64,000 nucleotides of DNA, from positions 434,001 to 498,000 of the forward strand of contig NZ_CP036525.1 in NCBI RefSeq assembly GCF_007741535.1, written 5' to 3'. How positions within the stretch are numbered: position 1 is the first letter of the stretch; each line of letters begins with the position of its first letter. The notes below the pieces were generated by a model. It was given only the letters and a program-made list of their open reading frames with translations, was not told the origin of the DNA and made no database searches. Position numbers and translations under genes: made by a program. Below are positions 62,669 to 64,000 of this stretch, one piece after another. The stretch is from Rubripirellula lacrimiformis (lineage in GTDB: Bacteria; Planctomycetota; Planctomycetia; Pirellulales; Pirellulaceae).

Positions 62669-64000
62669 CCAATCGTTTTCATCGGCCAGTGTTGTTTGCT
62701 TCGGTTCCCTTGGTGTTGGCGATCGGTTTCGCGGCGCCCGCGACCGAACCACACAACACGCTTCCGAAACAACAGCACAGGACAAGTGAAGCGCCGTTTC
62801 TGACGCCCGACCAGGCTGTTGCCAAGATGGCGATTCCCGACGGATTTGATGTGTCGGTGTTCGCATCGGAACCCGATATCGCCGAGCCGATCGCGTTCTG
62901 TTTTGACGATCGTGGCCGGATGTGGATTGCCGAAAATTTTAACTATCAAACGCGGCGTCAACACACCGACGATCCGGTTAGCCGGATCCAGATCCTAGAG
63001 GATACCGATGGTGATGGTGTTTTCGACACCAAGAAGACGTTCTCCGACAAACTGACATTCACCTCGGGGTTGGCTTGCGGGTTTGGCGGCGTGTTTGTCG
63101 GGTCGCCACCCAACCTAAGCTTCATCCCCGATGCGGATGGCGACGACATTCCCGATGGGCCACCCCAGCCGCTGTTGGATGGATGGGGGATCAATGACCG
63201 ACACGAAACGCTGAATAGTTTTATCTGGGGGCCCGATGGCTGGCTGTACGGCTGCCATGGCGTGTTCACGCAATCACGGGTTGGGCATATCGGTGATGAC
63301 GATGCGGATCGCCAGTTCATCGACGGAGGAATTTGGCGGTACCATCCGACCCGAAAAACGTTCGAAATCTTTGCTCGCGGACTTTCAAATCCGTGGGGAT
63401 TCGATTTCAACAACCAGGGGCAGGCTTTTGCGACCTGCTGTGTGATCCCTCACTTGTTTCATGTCGTTCAGGGGGGCGTCTATCACAAGCAGAGTTTGCC
63501 TCATGTGAATCCACACATCTATGACGACATCCAAACGATCCGCGATCACACTCACTTGTCGGCCCATGGTGGCGCACGATTCTATCTGGCGGATGCCTTT
63601 CCGTCGCAGTATCGCGACCGGTTGTTCATGTGCAATATTCACGAGCACGCCGTGTTGACCGATGTGATGGTGCCCCGTGGATCCAGCTTTATCGGCAAAC
63701 ACGGTGACGACTTTATGCCTGCGAATGATTTGGCATGGGTAGGGTTCAGTGTCGAGGTCGGCCCCGAAGGCGGAGTCTATATCCTGGATTGGCATGACAC
63801 CGACGTCTGTGGCAACGCGATCAATTTTCCCAACAGCGGGCGGGTCTATCGCATCATGCCAAAGGATGCGCCGATGACGCCGCCGCCCAATCTGTCAGCG
63901 ATGTCAGATTCGCAGTTGGTCGACTTGCAGATGCATTCCAACGATTGGTACGTCCGACACGCTAGGACGTTGTTGCAGTCGCGAAACGCGTCAGGGAAAC
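62665..64000 (+). CDS. PVC-type membrane-bound dehydrogenase domain protein (partial, runs off window)
   Basis: The gene starts at the ATG of the ATGA junction and is open to the window edge, giving at least 445 residues. A signal peptide (VLFASVPLVLAIGFAAPA) is followed by a glucose/sorbosone-dehydrogenase-like beta-propeller: MAIPDGFDVSVFASEPDIAE, FDDRGRMWIAENFNYQTRRQ, SFIWGPDGWLYGCHG and ARGLSNPWGFDFNNQG. HLSAHGGARFYLADAFP and EGGVYILDWHDTDVCG are typical of the planctomycete membrane-bound dehydrogenase domain. HEAT repeats and a cytochrome domain usually follow, beyond this window. It would oxidise a sugar with electrons passed to the preceding cytochrome. Confidence 0.9.
   Translation, partial: MTNRFHRPVLFASVPLVLAIGFAAPATEPHNTLPKQQHRTSEAPFLTPDQAVAKMAIPDGFDVSVFASEPDIAEPIAFCFDDRGRMWIAENFNYQTRRQHTDDPVSRIQILEDTDGDGVFDTKKTFSDKLTFTSGLACGFGGVFVGSPPNLSFIPDADGDDIPDGPPQPLLDGWGINDRHETLNSFIWGPDGWLYGCHGVFTQSRVGHIGDDDADRQFIDGGIWRYHPTRKTFEIFARGLSNPWGFDFNNQGQAFATCCVIPHLFHVVQGGVYHKQSLPHVNPHIYDDIQTIRDHTHLSAHGGARFYLADAFPSQYRDRLFMCNIHEHAVLTDVMVPRGSSFIGKHGDDFMPANDLAWVGFSVEVGPEGGVYILDWHDTDVCGNAINFPNSGRVYRIMPKDAPMTPPPNLSAMSDSQLVDLQMHSNDWYVRHARTLLQSRNASGK

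Overview
The window looks like a planctomycete chromosome, probably of the Pirellulales (Rhodopirellula/Rubripirellula-like). The evidence is gene content: eight secreted formylglycine sulfatases, two DUF1559 pseudopilin-like proteins, PSCyt1/PSCyt2/PSD1 and DUF1501 pairs, a DUF1592/DUF1552 operon, an ECF sigma/FecR/LamG pair, a PVC-type membrane-bound dehydrogenase, and several families of short hairpin repeats between genes. No rRNA, tRNA, IS transposase, prophage or CRISPR array was seen. The species call is inference from family knowledge, not a database match.

Layout. 1-6 kb: VKOR-thioredoxin fusion, a small unknown protein, a FAS1 protein followed directly by an ECF sigma factor and an RskA-like anti-sigma factor, and a ZIP-like transporter gene broken by an internal deletion. 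6-20 kb: five sulfatases, interrupted by a DUF1559/lipoprotein pair and an ECF/FecR-LamG pair. Two of these sulfatases end in a stop codon formed by the edge of a ~130 bp inverted-repeat element. 20-31.7 kb: SDR oxidoreductase, peroxiredoxin, a DAC-domain (c-di-AMP synthase-like) protein, Dabb protein, a sixth sulfatase, PAS-LuxR regulator, glutamate decarboxylase with a membrane protein, and an epimerase under a XylR-type regulator. 31.8-45.1 kb: PSCyt/PSD1-DUF1501 operon, a beta-propeller protein, a large TPR/FG-GAP/UnbV lipoprotein, a TPR lipoprotein, a seven-heme cytochrome c and the second DUF1559 gene. 45.1-51 kb: a gene-poor stretch with hairpin repeats and two very small ORFs, a LOV photoreceptor-PP2C phosphatase, a decayed sialidase-like fragment, and a Gfo/Idh/MocA-PhyH operon. 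51.17-53.96 kb: a 2.8 kb array of about 44 modules of ~64 bp. 54-64 kb: two divergent sulfatases; the second leads into DUF1592, DUF1552, a heme-binding cytochrome and a membrane-bound dehydrogenase that runs off the window.

How the parts may work together (inference). The sulfatases and oxidoreductases fit breakdown of sulfated polysaccharide. The cytochrome-rich planctomycete families (PSCyt, DUF1592, seven-heme cytochrome, PVC dehydrogenase) would be the periplasmic redox side. ECF/anti-sigma pairs, XylR, PAS-LuxR, DAC and LOV-PP2C proteins supply sensing. The most unusual object is the 51.17-53.96 kb array: two module types, A and B, alternate, share a perfect 13-nt inverted complementarity, and so can form a serial run of hairpins. 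It has no CRISPR-like spacers and no transposase beside it.
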